Below, one piece after another: positions 8,699 through 17,928 of a DNA stretch of 64,000 bases (position 1 is the stretch's first letter; each line of letters starts with the position of its first letter). The stretch is from Acidobacteriota bacterium (GTDB lineage: Bacteria; Acidobacteriota; Vicinamibacteria; Vicinamibacterales; SCN-69-37), in contig JADJUS010000022.1 in the NCBI GenBank assembly GCA_016716905.1, positions 186,001 to 250,000 on the forward strand, given 5' to 3'. A program made the position numbers and the translations under genes. The notes under the pieces are model-generated. The model searched no databases and was not told the DNA's origin. It was given only the letters and a program-made list of their open reading frames with translations.

Positions 8699-9666
8699 CA
8701 TTTCTTGTGCGATGCCTCGTGCTGGCGCTCGCCGCGTTCGGTGTGGCCGCCCTCGTGACATCGGTGGTCATCGCCGTCACGTGGTGGCGGAGGACGCCGG
8801 CCGGGTCTGCGGCGGTTCGCGCGGACGCCCTGCTGCGGCTGCGCCTCATTCCTTCAGGCGCAGCCGCGCTCGCGGGCCTGTTTGCGCTCATCGGCCTGTG
8901 GCGTTTTGAATCGCGTGATGTGGACGAGGTCCTCGGCTGGACGGTCCTCGCGAGTGCGGCCACCGGCGCCTGGCTCATGTCGGTATTCCTGACCCGACTG
9001 TGGCGCATGCGGCTCGAGACGCGCCGACTCCTGTCATCCTGGCTCGCAGACGCCACCGCGCTCTCGCTGCCTGGTGTGACGGTGCCGGCTTTCCGCATTG
9101 ATTCCGGCTTCCCGGTGGTGGCAGTCGTCGGCATCTTCCGCCCCATACTCGTTGTGGACGGCACCGTGCTCGATGGGTGTAGTGAGGACGAACTCGCGGC
9201 CATCCTCGCACACGAACAAGGGCACCTGCGCCGTTGGGACAACCTGCGCCGCGCCCTCTTTGCGGCAGCGCCCGATCCGCTGTCGCACACCCCGGCAGGT
9301 ATCCGGTTGCGTGACGACTGGCGCGTGGCAACCGAAGAAGCGGCCGACGATGTGGCTGCCGAGCGCGGAGAGAATGCCCGGGTCCACCTGGCGAGCGCGC
9401 TGCTTCGTGTGGCTCGCCTCGCTCCACGGGCCGCCCAGCAGCCTTCCGGAGCCTTCCACGGCGCACAACTACCCGCAAGCGCACTGTATCGCGGTGAGAG
9501 CGTCGAGGGCCGTGTCCGGCGGCTGATTGACGCGGCTCCGGCTGCTGCGGGCCGCGCGAGCCGCGGCCTGGGCCTTGGCCTCACTGCGGCGATGGTCACG
9601 ATCGCTCTCGCCTTCCAACAGGACATTCACGACCTGATGGAAGTGGTGATCGCGATTCTTCCGTAG
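8695..9666 (+). CDS. M56-family (BlaR1-like) membrane metallopeptidase, short form
   Basis: The 323-residue protein has N-terminal membrane helices (about 5-30, 50-70 and 80-103) and the zinc motif HEQGH at residues 173-177 in AAILAHEQGHLRRWDN, with EEAADDVAA further on as the probable third-ligand region. This is the M56 peptidase fold of BlaR1/MecR1. The protein ends soon after a final hydrophobic segment and lacks the large penicillin-binding sensor domain of BlaR1, so whatever it senses is probably detected through the membrane or a partner. It overlaps the BlaI-type gene by four bases and lies just upstream of a TonB-dependent receptor. Confidence 0.85.
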   Translation: MTFLVRCLVLALAAFGVAALVTSVVIAVTWWRRTPAGSAAVRADALLRLRLIPSGAAALAGLFALIGLWRFESRDVDEVLGWTVLASAATGAWLMSVFLTRLWRMRLETRRLLSSWLADATALSLPGVTVPAFRIDSGFPVVAVVGIFRPILVVDGTVLDGCSEDELAAILAHEQGHLRRWDNLRRALFAAAPDPLSHTPAGIRLRDDWRVATEEAADDVAAERGENARVHLASALLRVARLAPRAAQQPSGAFHGAQLPASALYRGESVEGRVRRLIDAAPAAAGRASRGLGLGLTAAMVTIALAFQQDIHDLMEVVIAILP

Positions 9667-9668
9667 TT

Positions 9669-9699
9669 CAGTTCCCCAGTTCCCCAGTTCCCCAGTTCC
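9669..9699 (+). repeat. 8-nt tandem repeat, about 3.9 copies of CAGTTCCC
   Basis: Nearly four perfect copies of CAGTTCCC sit directly after the M56 stop codon, in the 80-bp gap before the TonB receptor. The same unit occurs on the opposite strand inside the ABC-ATPase gene at 25104-25136. Confidence 0.9.
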
Positions 9700-9746
9700 G
9701 AAACTGCTTCTGGTAGTAGCGCCCGGTGCGGCACTATTGTTGTGAC

Positions 9747-11954
9747 ATGCGTATCTTCAGGGTTATGGCGGTCGTCGCCGTCGCCCTTTTGACCATCGTC
9801 TCCAGTGCGTTCGCCCTCGAGGGACGCCTTGTGGACAAACGGACCGGCACGCCGGTGGCCGGCGCCGAAGTGATGATTGTGGGCCTGACCGGATCCGTGA
9901 AGACGGACGGCGACGGGCGATTTTCCTGGAAGCCCGATCCTGTCGCGCCGTTCGAGCTGCTGGTGCTCATGCCGAACGGCACGTTGACGCGTCCGGCCCG
10001 CGTGACGAGCCTTGATGCGGCGGCGGTGCTCACGATCCTGATTGAGCCCGTGGTGAATGAAGAAGTCACCGTGACCGCCGGCCTGGCGCCGAGTATTGAT
10101 GCGGCGCCTGGCGCCGGCATGACGCTGCTCTCCGGACGCGACGTGGCGCTGCGCCAGCCGGGCAACCTCACGCAGGCGCTCGAGAACGTGCCAGGCGTGA
10201 ATCAGGTCTCTGAAGGACAGGCCGGCGTGCCGGCCGTGCGCGGACTGGCGCGCGGGCGCACACTCATCCTGATCGACGGCGCCAGGGTCACCTCCGAGCG
10301 CCGCGTGGGCCCGAGCGCCACGTTCCTGGATCCGTTTGGCATCAGTTCAGTCGATGTGGCTCGCGGCCCCGGGTCAGTGGCGTACGGTTCGGATGCCTTC
10401 GGCGGCGTCATCTCGGTGCAGACCCCTCGACCGACCATTGGCGGCCCTTGGCGCGGCAGACTGACCGGAACGTTTGGCACGGGCGTGCCCGATCGCCGTG
10501 GCGGTGTCGAAATTCAAAAGGGCTACGCGACGGGCGCGTTCATCCTGCAGGCGCACGCACGGAAGGTGGAGGACTACGACGGGCCCACCGCCGCCGTCCT
10601 CAATTCCGGCTACGAAGATCGGGGGGTTCTGGCGCGGGTGGATCAGCAGGTGGGCCACGGCCTGTTGTCGCTCGGCTGGCAGAGTGACTTCGGCCGTAAC
10701 ATCGAGCGCCCCCGCAACAACTCGGCGGCCACGCGGTTCTACTACCCCTTCGAAAATTCTCACCGTGCGACGGCGTCTTACGAAATCGCGGGCGTGGCCG
10801 GGCTCGACCTCGTCCGGGTGCAGGGCTTTTTCGGCACTGTCGCGCAGCGCACCGACCAGGATCGGAATCCAACGCCAACCGTGACGCGCCGGATCGAACG
10901 TGCCGACATCAAGTCGAAGGATTTTTCCCTGCGGGCGATCGCCGAGAAATTCCTGAGCCGCGCCCGCCTCGAGTTCGGCGCCGACATCAATGGCCGCACC
11001 GGCCTGGAAGCGCACGACGTCCAGATCAACTTCAACCTCGCGGGCGGCGAAATATCGCGCACGGACAATCTCTCGACCGAGTCAGCGCGGCGCATCGACA
11101 CCGGGCTCTTCGTTCAGGCCGACGTCTCGCTGGCCGCTCGGCTCCGGGCCACCGGAGGCGCGCGCGTGGACTTTGTGTCGTCGAAGAACACCGGCGGCTA
11201 CTTTGGTGACACTTCGATCTCACACCAGGCCATGTCGGGATTCGGCGCGATCACGCTCGGACCGTTTGAGGGGCTGTCTTTCACCGCGCAGATTTCGCGT
11301 GGCTTCCGCGACCCCACATTGTCGGACCGCTTCTATCGGGGTCCGTCAGGACGCGGCTTCATTACCGGCAACCCGGACCTCGCCCCGGAAACCAGCGTGC
11401 AACTGGACTTCGGCGCCAGGTACACGACCGGCCGCCTTCGCCTGGCCGCCTACGTGTATCAATACCGGATTACCGATTTGGTTGAGCGCTACACGACGGC
11501 CACTGACTTCTTCTTCTTCCGCAATCGCGGCAAGGCCCAGTACCGCGGTGTCGAGGTTGAGGCGCAGGCCGACCTCGGTCGTGGCGTCACCCTTGAACTG
11601 AGTGGTCAGACCGCGCGCGGACGAGCGCTGGAAGAAGCGAGCAACACGCTGTGGCTCGATGACGTGGCGCCGAACATGGCGGCGGTCGTTCTGCGCAAGC
11701 GTGTGTTGGACAAGGGCTCCGCCCACATTCGAGTGGCCGCCTTCAGCGACGACGAGCGGCCCGGGGTGAGCGAAGTCCGTGCGCCTGGTTACACGCTCCT
11801 CGATGCGGGCGCGAGTTGGACGCTGTCGCCGCACCTCGAAGTGCGCGCCAACGGCAGGAACCTGCTCAACAGGTCGTACTTCGCCAGCCCCGATCCGCGA
11901 TGGGTCTTCGCACCCGGCCGGAGCGTCTCGGCGACAATCGTCATCGGGTACTGA
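9747..11954 (+). CDS. TonB-dependent outer-membrane receptor
   Basis: The 735-residue protein starts with a signal peptide (ending near SSAFALEG), then a carboxypeptidase-regulatory-like beta domain (about 22-95: VDKRTGTPVAGAEV), a plug domain (about 110-230: LTQALENVPGVNQV, VRGLARGRTLILIDGARV, DVARGPGSVAYG) and a C-terminal beta-barrel ending in the terminal aromatic residue (VIGY). NPDLAPETS and related barrel motifs are typical of siderophore, cobalamin or metal receptors; the substrate is not evident. The start is the ATG at 9747, where the signal peptide begins; an ATG 21 bases earlier is possible. It overlaps the next gene by one base (TGATG). The BlaI/M56 pair upstream could regulate it. 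Confidence 0.88.
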   Translation: MRIFRVMAVVAVALLTIVSSAFALEGRLVDKRTGTPVAGAEVMIVGLTGSVKTDGDGRFSWKPDPVAPFELLVLMPNGTLTRPARVTSLDAAAVLTILIEPVVNEEVTVTAGLAPSIDAAPGAGMTLLSGRDVALRQPGNLTQALENVPGVNQVSEGQAGVPAVRGLARGRTLILIDGARVTSERRVGPSATFLDPFGISSVDVARGPGSVAYGSDAFGGVISVQTPRPTIGGPWRGRLTGTFGTGVPDRRGGVEIQKGYATGAFILQAHARKVEDYDGPTAAVLNSGYEDRGVLARVDQQVGHGLLSLGWQSDFGRNIERPRNNSAATRFYYPFENSHRATASYEIAGVAGLDLVRVQGFFGTVAQRTDQDRNPTPTVTRRIERADIKSKDFSLRAIAEKFLSRARLEFGADINGRTGLEAHDVQINFNLAGGEISRTDNLSTESARRIDTGLFVQADVSLAARLRATGGARVDFVSSKNTGGYFGDTSISHQAMSGFGAITLGPFEGLSFTAQISRGFRDPTLSDRFYRGPSGRGFITGNPDLAPETSVQLDFGARYTTGRLRLAAYVYQYRITDLVERYTTATDFFFFRNRGKAQYRGVEVEAQADLGRGVTLELSGQTARGRALEEASNTLWLDDVAPNMAAVVLRKRVLDKGSAHIRVAAFSDDERPGVSEVRAPGYTLLDAGASWTLSPHLEVRANGRNLLNRSYFASPDPRWVFAPGRSVSATIVIGY

Positions 11955-12490
11955 TGTTCCGCCGGCTGTTCGGGCGCGCAGCGCCTCCACAACCTGACAG
12001 TGCGGCGTGGTGGCGCGAGGCCAACGCCCTCGCCGAATCGCCAGACGCCGTTCGCATCGAAGCGCTGCGCATCGCGATGTGCGACCCAGACGAGGCTCCC
12101 GATATCGCCGAAGACCAGTTGGAGATGATTGAGGGCCTTGAACGTGTGCACGCACTCCGCCTCCTGCCGGCATTGCCGGTGGTCGCCACCCAGCATCGCG
12201 TGATTGGCCAGGCCACCTGTCACTTTCTGGCGCCCGGAAGCCTGATTGACCCAGTGGACGCCTCGGGCAAGGTGTTCGCCACCAATGCCGCTCTTGTCTT
12301 TGCTCCCGGGGCCGCAGGGGCCGTGAAGGTCTGGCCGTGGCACACCATTGCGGCCGTGTCCCGTGTGGAGCGCGATGTCGTCGTTGACCTGCGAGGCCAG
12401 CCGGCAGCCGCGCGGCTGCGCATGAATACCAGCGGCGATGCGCTCGTGATGGTGGCGCTGGCAGAGCGCCTGCGGCCGAATCGGCCATAA
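11954..12490 (+). CDS. Uncharacterised protein, possibly PH/GRAM-like
   Basis: A 178-residue soluble protein with no signal peptide. The first half is helical and acidic (CDPDEAPDIAEDQLEMIEGLE). The second half is beta-rich: VFATNAALVF, VKVWPWHTIAAVSRVERDVVVDL and LRMNTSGDALVMVAL, an order of strands reminiscent of bacterial PH/GRAM-type domains. I do not recognise a specific family. The ATG at 11954 shares one base with the receptor stop (TGATG), which argues for coupled translation and makes this start much more likely than earlier in-frame codons inside the receptor gene. Twelve bases separate it from namZ. Confidence 0.6.
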   Translation: MFRRLFGRAAPPQPDSAAWWREANALAESPDAVRIEALRIAMCDPDEAPDIAEDQLEMIEGLERVHALRLLPALPVVATQHRVIGQATCHFLAPGSLIDPVDASGKVFATNAALVFAPGAAGAVKVWPWHTIAAVSRVERDVVVDLRGQPAAARLRMNTSGDALVMVALAERLRPNRP

Positions 12491-12502
12491 TGGCCGACGG
12501 AC

Positions 12503-13669
12503 ATGGCCACGGTGATTCTCGGTTCCGATACCCTCTTTGACCGGTCGCTCCTGCGGGGCAGGACGATCGGACTCGTCTGCAATCCGGCTTCGATCGATGC
12601 CAGGCTGCAGCACGTCATCAGCCGCGCGGAAGGTGCGGGCGTCCGCGTGGGCGCGGTGTTCGGTCCGCAGCACGGTTTCCGCTCAGACCTCCAGGAGAAC
12701 ATGATCGAATCGCCGCATGGCGACGACCCCACGCGTGGCGTGAGGGTCTATTCGCTGTACAGCGAGACCCGCACCCCCACGGCCGACATGCTCGCCGGTC
12801 TGGACGCGCTGGTCATCGATCTCCAGGATGTCGGCACGCGCATCTACACCTACATCTACACCATGGCCAACTGCCTGACCGCCGCGGCCCGGCACGGAGT
12901 GCCGGTCGTGGTGTGCGACCGGCCCAATCCCATCGGTGGCACACAAATCGAGGGACCGATGTTGATGCCGGGGTTTGAATCGTTTGTCGGGCAGTATCCG
13001 ATCCCGATGCGCCACGGCATGACGATTGGCGAGCTGGCCCGCTTGTTCAACGACCATTTTTCGATCGGCGCCAAGCTCGAAGTCGTGGCGATGCAGGGCT
13101 GGTCGCGTGCGCAGTACTTCGACTCGACGGGCCTGCCCTGGGTGTTGCCTTCCCCCAACATCCCCACGCTCGACACCGCCATCGTCTATCCGGGAACGGT
13201 GCTGTTTGAGGGCACCAACGTGTCGGAAGGGCGCGGCACCACGAAGCCGTTTGAACTGTGTGGTGCGCCGTGGGTGGCGCCTGAACCATTCTGCGAGGCG
13301 CTCAATGCACGGGGATTGCCTGGCGTCACGTTCCGTCCGCACGCCTTCGAACCGGCGTTCCACAAACATGCGAAGGTCTTGTGCGGAGGCTGCCAGATCC
13401 ATGTGACGGATCGTGCGACCTTCCGGGCGGTGGAAACGGGCGTGGCCTTGATCGAAGCGTTCCGCGATGCCGGGCCGGATCAATTCGCCTGGCGCGAACC
13501 GCCCTACGAGTACGAATACACCATCCCGCCGATCGACATTCTCTACGGGTCCGCGGGGCTGCGCGAAGGACTGGAAGCGGGCCGTACAACGAACGACCTC
13601 GTCCACCCGTGGGCAGACGAGGTCGCTGAGTTCATGAATCTTCGAGAGCGCTTCCTGTTGTATCCCTAG
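12503..13669 (+). CDS. namZ: Exo-beta-N-acetylmuramidase NamZ family (DUF1343)
   Basis: The 388-residue product matches the NamZ/DUF1343 family: LVCNPASID, FGPQHGFRSDLQENM, ALVIDLQDVGTRIYTYIYTM, VVCDRPNPIGG, and MRHGMTIGELARLFN, then EGTNVSEGRGTTKPFE. NamZ removes terminal MurNAc residues from peptidoglycan fragments in cell-wall recycling. No signal peptide is visible, so this copy should work in the cytoplasm on imported fragments, unlike secreted homologues. It lies 12 bp after the small unknown gene and converges on the sortilin-type gene with only 10 bp between stops. Confidence 0.88.
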   Translation: MATVILGSDTLFDRSLLRGRTIGLVCNPASIDARLQHVISRAEGAGVRVGAVFGPQHGFRSDLQENMIESPHGDDPTRGVRVYSLYSETRTPTADMLAGLDALVIDLQDVGTRIYTYIYTMANCLTAAARHGVPVVVCDRPNPIGGTQIEGPMLMPGFESFVGQYPIPMRHGMTIGELARLFNDHFSIGAKLEVVAMQGWSRAQYFDSTGLPWVLPSPNIPTLDTAIVYPGTVLFEGTNVSEGRGTTKPFELCGAPWVAPEPFCEALNARGLPGVTFRPHAFEPAFHKHAKVLCGGCQIHVTDRATFRAVETGVALIEAFRDAGPDQFAWREPPYEYEYTIPPIDILYGSAGLREGLEAGRTTNDLVHPWADEVAEFMNLRERFLLYP

Positions 13670-13679
13670 TCGCGGCGAA

Positions 13680-16568
13680 CTACCGATTCCCCTCGGGAAG
13701 CGGCACCACCGAAAAGCTTTGTCCCGCCCCGACCGCCGTGAAGGTACCGTTGGCGACCTTGCCGATGGTCGCCGTGTAGCGGCCCTGCTCGACGGCCGAG
13801 CCGCCACCGCCGCCGCGGCCACCAAACCCACCGCCACCGCCCCGACCACCGCGGGCGCCTGCGGGTGCGCCTGCGGGCGCCGCCGCGGGCGCGGGAGGCG
13901 CGCCGGCCAGGTTCCACACCACACGTTTGACGCCGGCCTCTCCGGTCAGATCGATGCGGCGCACTTCGCGGCCGGCGGCATCCGTAATGGCAATCGCCCA
14001 CTGGGTGCCCGCGGCTGCCGCGTCACGGAGGTAGTAGGTGAGAATCGCGCCGTAGGGCGGGTTCGGCGCCCGCCAATCGCTCTGGGCCGCGCGAATCTGG
14101 TTCTTCATCGGGAACTGATACGCGTGCCGCAACGGCAGCAGTTGCGCTTCCTGCGCAAAACTCTGGGCCGACACGCCGCGCAACGCGCTGTAGTCGTCGA
14201 GCACGTAGAAGCTCCGGCCGAACGTGCCCAGCACCAGATCGTTCTCACGCGTCTGGACGTCGAGATCACGCACCTGCACCGTCGGCAGGCCGCCCTTGAG
14301 CTGCACCCAGTGTGAGCCACCGTCCACCGTGACGAACAGACCGTACTCGGTCCCGACAAACAGCAGGTTGCTGTTGACGTGATCCTGGATAATCGCCCAC
14401 GTCGGATGCCTGTCGGGCAGGTTGCTCGCAATGGACGTAAAGGTGCGGCCGCGGTCGTTGCTGCGCGCCACATACGGCTTGTAGTTGCCGCGCTGCCAGT
14501 CATTGAGGGTGACAAACACCACGTTCACATCACGCGGCGACGCCATCACGTCCGACACGTACGTGAACTTCGGCACGCCCGGGAAGTCTTCGGTCTTGCG
14601 CCAGGTGCGGCCGCCATCTTCTGTCACCTGCAACAACCCGTCGTCGGTGCCGGCGTAGATGAGGCCGGCGAGCAAGGGCGATTCGTCCACCGACACGATG
14701 TTGCTGAGCGCGGTGGTCGCGCGGTTGAAGCCGACGGTTTTGGCCGCATCCCACTGCTTGCCCATGATGGGCACTTCGCGGGCGTCGAGCTGTCGGGTCA
14801 GGTCCGGGCTGATGCGCGTCCAGCTGTCGCCGCGGTCTTCTGTGCGATACAGGAAGTTCGACGCCCACAGCAGGCTCTTCGGGTTGTGCGGGCTCACGAT
14901 GTACGGGGCGTCCCAGTTGGGGCGCTCGCTCGGCATACCGCCTCCGCGTCCGCCGGTGGCCGGGCCAATCTCGCTGCCGTCGAGGTTGCGCGTGTTGTTC
15001 GCGTTCGGGCGAATCGACTGCGACTGCCCGGTGCGCAGGTCGAGGCGGGTGACCGCGCCGTTCTGCGACGTGGCATACGTGAAGTACGGATCCTCAGGGT
15101 CGCTGCGGGTGGTGAAGCCGTCGCCGCCGCCCGTGATGTAGACGTCGCTCGTACGGATGCCCGCCGAGTTCTGGGTGCGGTGCGGGCTGCAGAACGAGCC
15201 GTTGTCCTGTGTGCCGCCGCAGACGTTGTAAAACGGCTTCATGTAGTCCACCGACACGCGGTAGAACTGCGAAATCGGCAGGTTCGTGAAGTGACGCCAG
15301 GTACGGCCCTCGTCGTAGGACTCGTAGAGGCCGCCGTCGTTGCCGAGCACGAAGTGGTTGCGGTCAGTCGGGTTGGGCCAGATCACGTGGTGATCGACAT
15401 GCACGCCCTGCGTCGGCATCGAGCCCCACGTACGGCCGCCGTCCGTGCTGCGCTCGAGGTTGGTGCTCATCGCGTAGAGCGTGTCGGGACGAATCGGGTC
15501 CACGAAAAACTCGTTGTAGTAACCCGGGTCCGCGTTCATGTACCAGTTGTCACCAGCCCCCTGCGGCGCGCCTTCCTGCCCGGCTTCCTCTGCCTCGGTC
15601 TGCGCGACCTCGCCGTCGTCTGCAGGACCACCGCCACGCCCGCCGCCGGGAGCGCGCTTGCCCACACGGGCCCAGGTGGCGCCCTGGTCGTCGGACCGAT
15701 AGAACCCCCGTTCCTCCTGAAGGGCGTCGATCATCGCGTACACGCGCGTGGGACGCACCTTCGCGTCCACCGCCAGGTTGATGCGGCCCATGTCCATCTT
15801 CGGCAGGCCGTTGGCCAGCTTGGTCCACGTCTGGCCGGCGTTGGTGGACTTGTAGATGCCGCTCTCCGGCCCGCCGCCCACAAACTGCCCGACCGCGCGC
15901 CGCCGCTGCCACATCGCCACATAGAGCGTGTTCGGGCTGGCCGGGTCAATCACCACTTCGTTGGCGCCGGTGTCCGGGCTGACCGTCAGAATTTCCTTCC
16001 AGGTTTTGCCGCCGTCGGTGGTCTTGTAGAGGCCGCGCTCGCCGCCGGCGGACCACAGCGGGCCCTGCGCGGAGACGTACACGACGTTGGAGTCGCGCGG
16101 GTCGATCTGGATGTTCCCGATGTGCTCGGACTTCGCCAGCGCCACGCGTGTCCACGTCATGCCCGCGTCGGTGGACTTGTAGAGACCGTCACCAATCATC
16201 GAACTGCGCGGGTTCGAGTTTTCGCCCGTGCCGAGCCAGACGATATTGGAGTCTTTGGGATCGACCTTGATGCAGCACAGGTTGAACGACCCGCCCTGAT
16301 CAAACGTGGACACCCAGGTGATGCCGCGGTTGACGCTCTTCCACACGCCGCCCGCCGCCGTGGCCACGTAGTACACGTTCGGGTTCTTCGGGTCCACGTC
16401 GAAGTCTGCGATACGGCCGGTCACAAGCGACGGGCCCATGGCGCGCCATTCGAGGCCCTGGAACGCCGCGGCGTTCAGCCGGTCGTTAGTGGGGGCCTGC
16501 CCGGAGGGCGTGACGGCCGCCGCAAACAGCGCGGCGCAGGCCAGGACGAATGTCAGTCGTTGTTTCAT
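13680..16568 (-). CDS. Secreted sortilin/VPS10-type BNR-propeller protein
   Basis: From the ATG at 16568, which has a GGGGAG ribosome site eight bases upstream, the product is 962 residues. A signal peptide (residues 1-24) is followed by many Asp-box/BNR repeats (KSVNRGITW, KSTDAGMTWT, KTTDGGKTWKE, KSTNAGQTWTKL, RSTDGGRTWGS, VTEDGGRTWRKT), forming a large beta-propeller as in VPS10/sortilin domains and related glycosidase-like exported proteins. Interruptions rich in Gly and Arg occur at about residues 305-330 and near the C-terminus (GGRGGGGGFGGRGGGGG), followed by a short beta domain. The role is unknown; homologues are very common in Acidobacteria and Bacteroidetes. The long open frames on the opposite strand are shadows of its biased composition. 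Confidence 0.85.
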   Translation of the reverse strand: MKQRLTFVLACAALFAAAVTPSGQAPTNDRLNAAAFQGLEWRAMGPSLVTGRIADFDVDPKNPNVYYVATAAGGVWKSVNRGITWVSTFDQGGSFNLCCIKVDPKDSNIVWLGTGENSNPRSSMIGDGLYKSTDAGMTWTRVALAKSEHIGNIQIDPRDSNVVYVSAQGPLWSAGGERGLYKTTDGGKTWKEILTVSPDTGANEVVIDPASPNTLYVAMWQRRRAVGQFVGGGPESGIYKSTNAGQTWTKLANGLPKMDMGRINLAVDAKVRPTRVYAMIDALQEERGFYRSDDQGATWARVGKRAPGGGRGGGPADDGEVAQTEAEEAGQEGAPQGAGDNWYMNADPGYYNEFFVDPIRPDTLYAMSTNLERSTDGGRTWGSMPTQGVHVDHHVIWPNPTDRNHFVLGNDGGLYESYDEGRTWRHFTNLPISQFYRVSVDYMKPFYNVCGGTQDNGSFCSPHRTQNSAGIRTSDVYITGGGDGFTTRSDPEDPYFTYATSQNGAVTRLDLRTGQSQSIRPNANNTRNLDGSEIGPATGGRGGGMPSERPNWDAPYIVSPHNPKSLLWASNFLYRTEDRGDSWTRISPDLTRQLDAREVPIMGKQWDAAKTVGFNRATTALSNIVSVDESPLLAGLIYAGTDDGLLQVTEDGGRTWRKTEDFPGVPKFTYVSDVMASPRDVNVVFVTLNDWQRGNYKPYVARSNDRGRTFTSIASNLPDRHPTWAIIQDHVNSNLLFVGTEYGLFVTVDGGSHWVQLKGGLPTVQVRDLDVQTRENDLVLGTFGRSFYVLDDYSALRGVSAQSFAQEAQLLPLRHAYQFPMKNQIRAAQSDWRAPNPPYGAILTYYLRDAAAAGTQWAIAITDAAGREVRRIDLTGEAGVKRVVWNLAGAPPAPAAAPAGAPAGARGGRGGGGGFGGRGGGGGSAVEQGRYTATIGKVANGTFTAVGAGQSFSVVPLPEGNR

Positions 16569-16673
16569 GAAAAATCTCCCCGCAGATGTGCAGGCGCCGC
16601 CAGCCCAACTGGCAGCATCCGCACCGCAGATTCTGACACATCCGGAGGTCGTGGTCGCGCTAGAGTGTGGACG

Positions 16674-17864
16674 ATGCCGAACCGCGCCTGGAATGTCGAT
16701 GCACCGGTCCGTGACCGCTATCTGACCTTCGGTAGCCCCCAACTGCTCGAGCCCGAAATTGAAGGCGTGGTCGCGGCGATGCGGTCCAGCTGGATCGGCA
16801 CAGGGCCGCGTGCCAAAGAATTTGAACAGGCCTTTGCCGCGTACATCGGCACGCCGCACGCAGTGGCCGTGAACTCCTGTACTGCGGCACTGCATCTGGC
16901 CTTCGTGGCTCTCGGCATCGGACCCGGTGACGAGGTGATCGTGCCCGCCATGACATTCGCGTCCACCGCCAACGTCGTGATCCACGCCGGAGGCACACCG
17001 GTCTTCGCCGACGTGGATCGCGCGACGATGTGTCTGGACCCCGCCGACGCCGCGACAAAAATTACGTCACGCACCCGGGCGATTCTGCCCGTGCACTTTG
17101 CGGGGCGCGCCTCCGATCTGGACGCGCTGATGGCATTGGCGGCGGATCACGGAATTCGGCTTGTCGAAGACTGCGCACATGCCGTCGAGACCCTGGTGCG
17201 TGGCCGGCATGCCGGAACCTTCGGGGACTTCGGCGCCTTCAGCTTCTACGCCACCAAAAACGTCGTCACCGGCGAAGGCGGCATGATCGTGACTGCAAAT
17301 GCTGAATGGGCGGCGCGGGTCCAGCGCCTGGCCCTGCATGGCCTCAGCGCGGATGCCTGGAAGCGGTTCTCTGATGCGGGCTTCAAGCACTACGACGTGG
17401 TGGAAGCCGGTTTCAAATACAACATGATGGACCTGCAGGCCGCGATCGGCCTGCCCCAGCTCGCGCGTGTGGAAGCGAACCTGGTTCGTCGCGAGGCCAT
17501 CTGGGTGCGGTATGACCAGGCATTCGCGGATCTCCCGGCATTCCTGCCGGCGCCGGCCGCTGCGGGCACCCGTCATGCGCGCCATCTCTATACGCTGATC
17601 CTGGACATCGACAGGCTTCGGGCCACGCGTGACGAGGTGCAGACCGCCCTCCACAAGCAGTTCATCGGAACAGGCATCCACTACCGCGCGCTGCACCTGC
17701 ATCAGTACTACCGGGAGCGGTTCGGCGAGCGAACCGGCAGGCTCGCGAATGCGGAATGGCTCAGCGACCGGACGATTTCGCTGCCGCTGGGTCCCCAGCT
17801 GACGGACGCCGACGTCGATGACGTGATTTTTGCCGTCCGACAGACGCTGATGCACTTCTCGTGA
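16674..17864 (+). CDS. DegT/DnrJ/EryC1-family sugar aminotransferase
   Basis: The 396-residue protein is a PLP-dependent enzyme of the DegT/DnrJ/EryC1/StrS family, which aminates keto-sugar nucleotides for surface glycans or antibiotics. Signs include the opening LEPEIEGVVAAMRSSWIGTGP, AVNSCTAALHLAFVALGIGPGDEVI without a break in the fold, VEDCAHAVE (PLP-ring Asp region) and the PLP-binding Lys195 in FYATKNVVTGEGG. C-terminal HYRALHLHQYYRERF is typical of 4-amino-sugar enzymes. The ATG at 16674 is chosen because upstream sequence belongs to the divergent promoter region. It stands apart from the glycan clusters further on but probably feeds them. Confidence 0.9.
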   Translation: MPNRAWNVDAPVRDRYLTFGSPQLLEPEIEGVVAAMRSSWIGTGPRAKEFEQAFAAYIGTPHAVAVNSCTAALHLAFVALGIGPGDEVIVPAMTFASTANVVIHAGGTPVFADVDRATMCLDPADAATKITSRTRAILPVHFAGRASDLDALMALAADHGIRLVEDCAHAVETLVRGRHAGTFGDFGAFSFYATKNVVTGEGGMIVTANAEWAARVQRLALHGLSADAWKRFSDAGFKHYDVVEAGFKYNMMDLQAAIGLPQLARVEANLVRREAIWVRYDQAFADLPAFLPAPAAAGTRHARHLYTLILDIDRLRATRDEVQTALHKQFIGTGIHYRALHLHQYYRERFGERTGRLANAEWLSDRTISLPLGPQLTDADVDDVIFAVRQTLMHFS

Positions 17865-17928
17865 CACCGGGAGCCGTCGTAAACTGTGGCCACCCGAATG
17901 ACCGGGGCCGGACAGAGGATTGGCAGTG

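Noticed and set aside
14379..16673. Very long open frame on the plus strand opposite the sortilin-type gene
   Set aside because: It is antisense to a gene with a signal peptide and clear Asp-box repeats; its translation has no family features and arises from high GC at third positions. Only the part from 16674 is a real gene.
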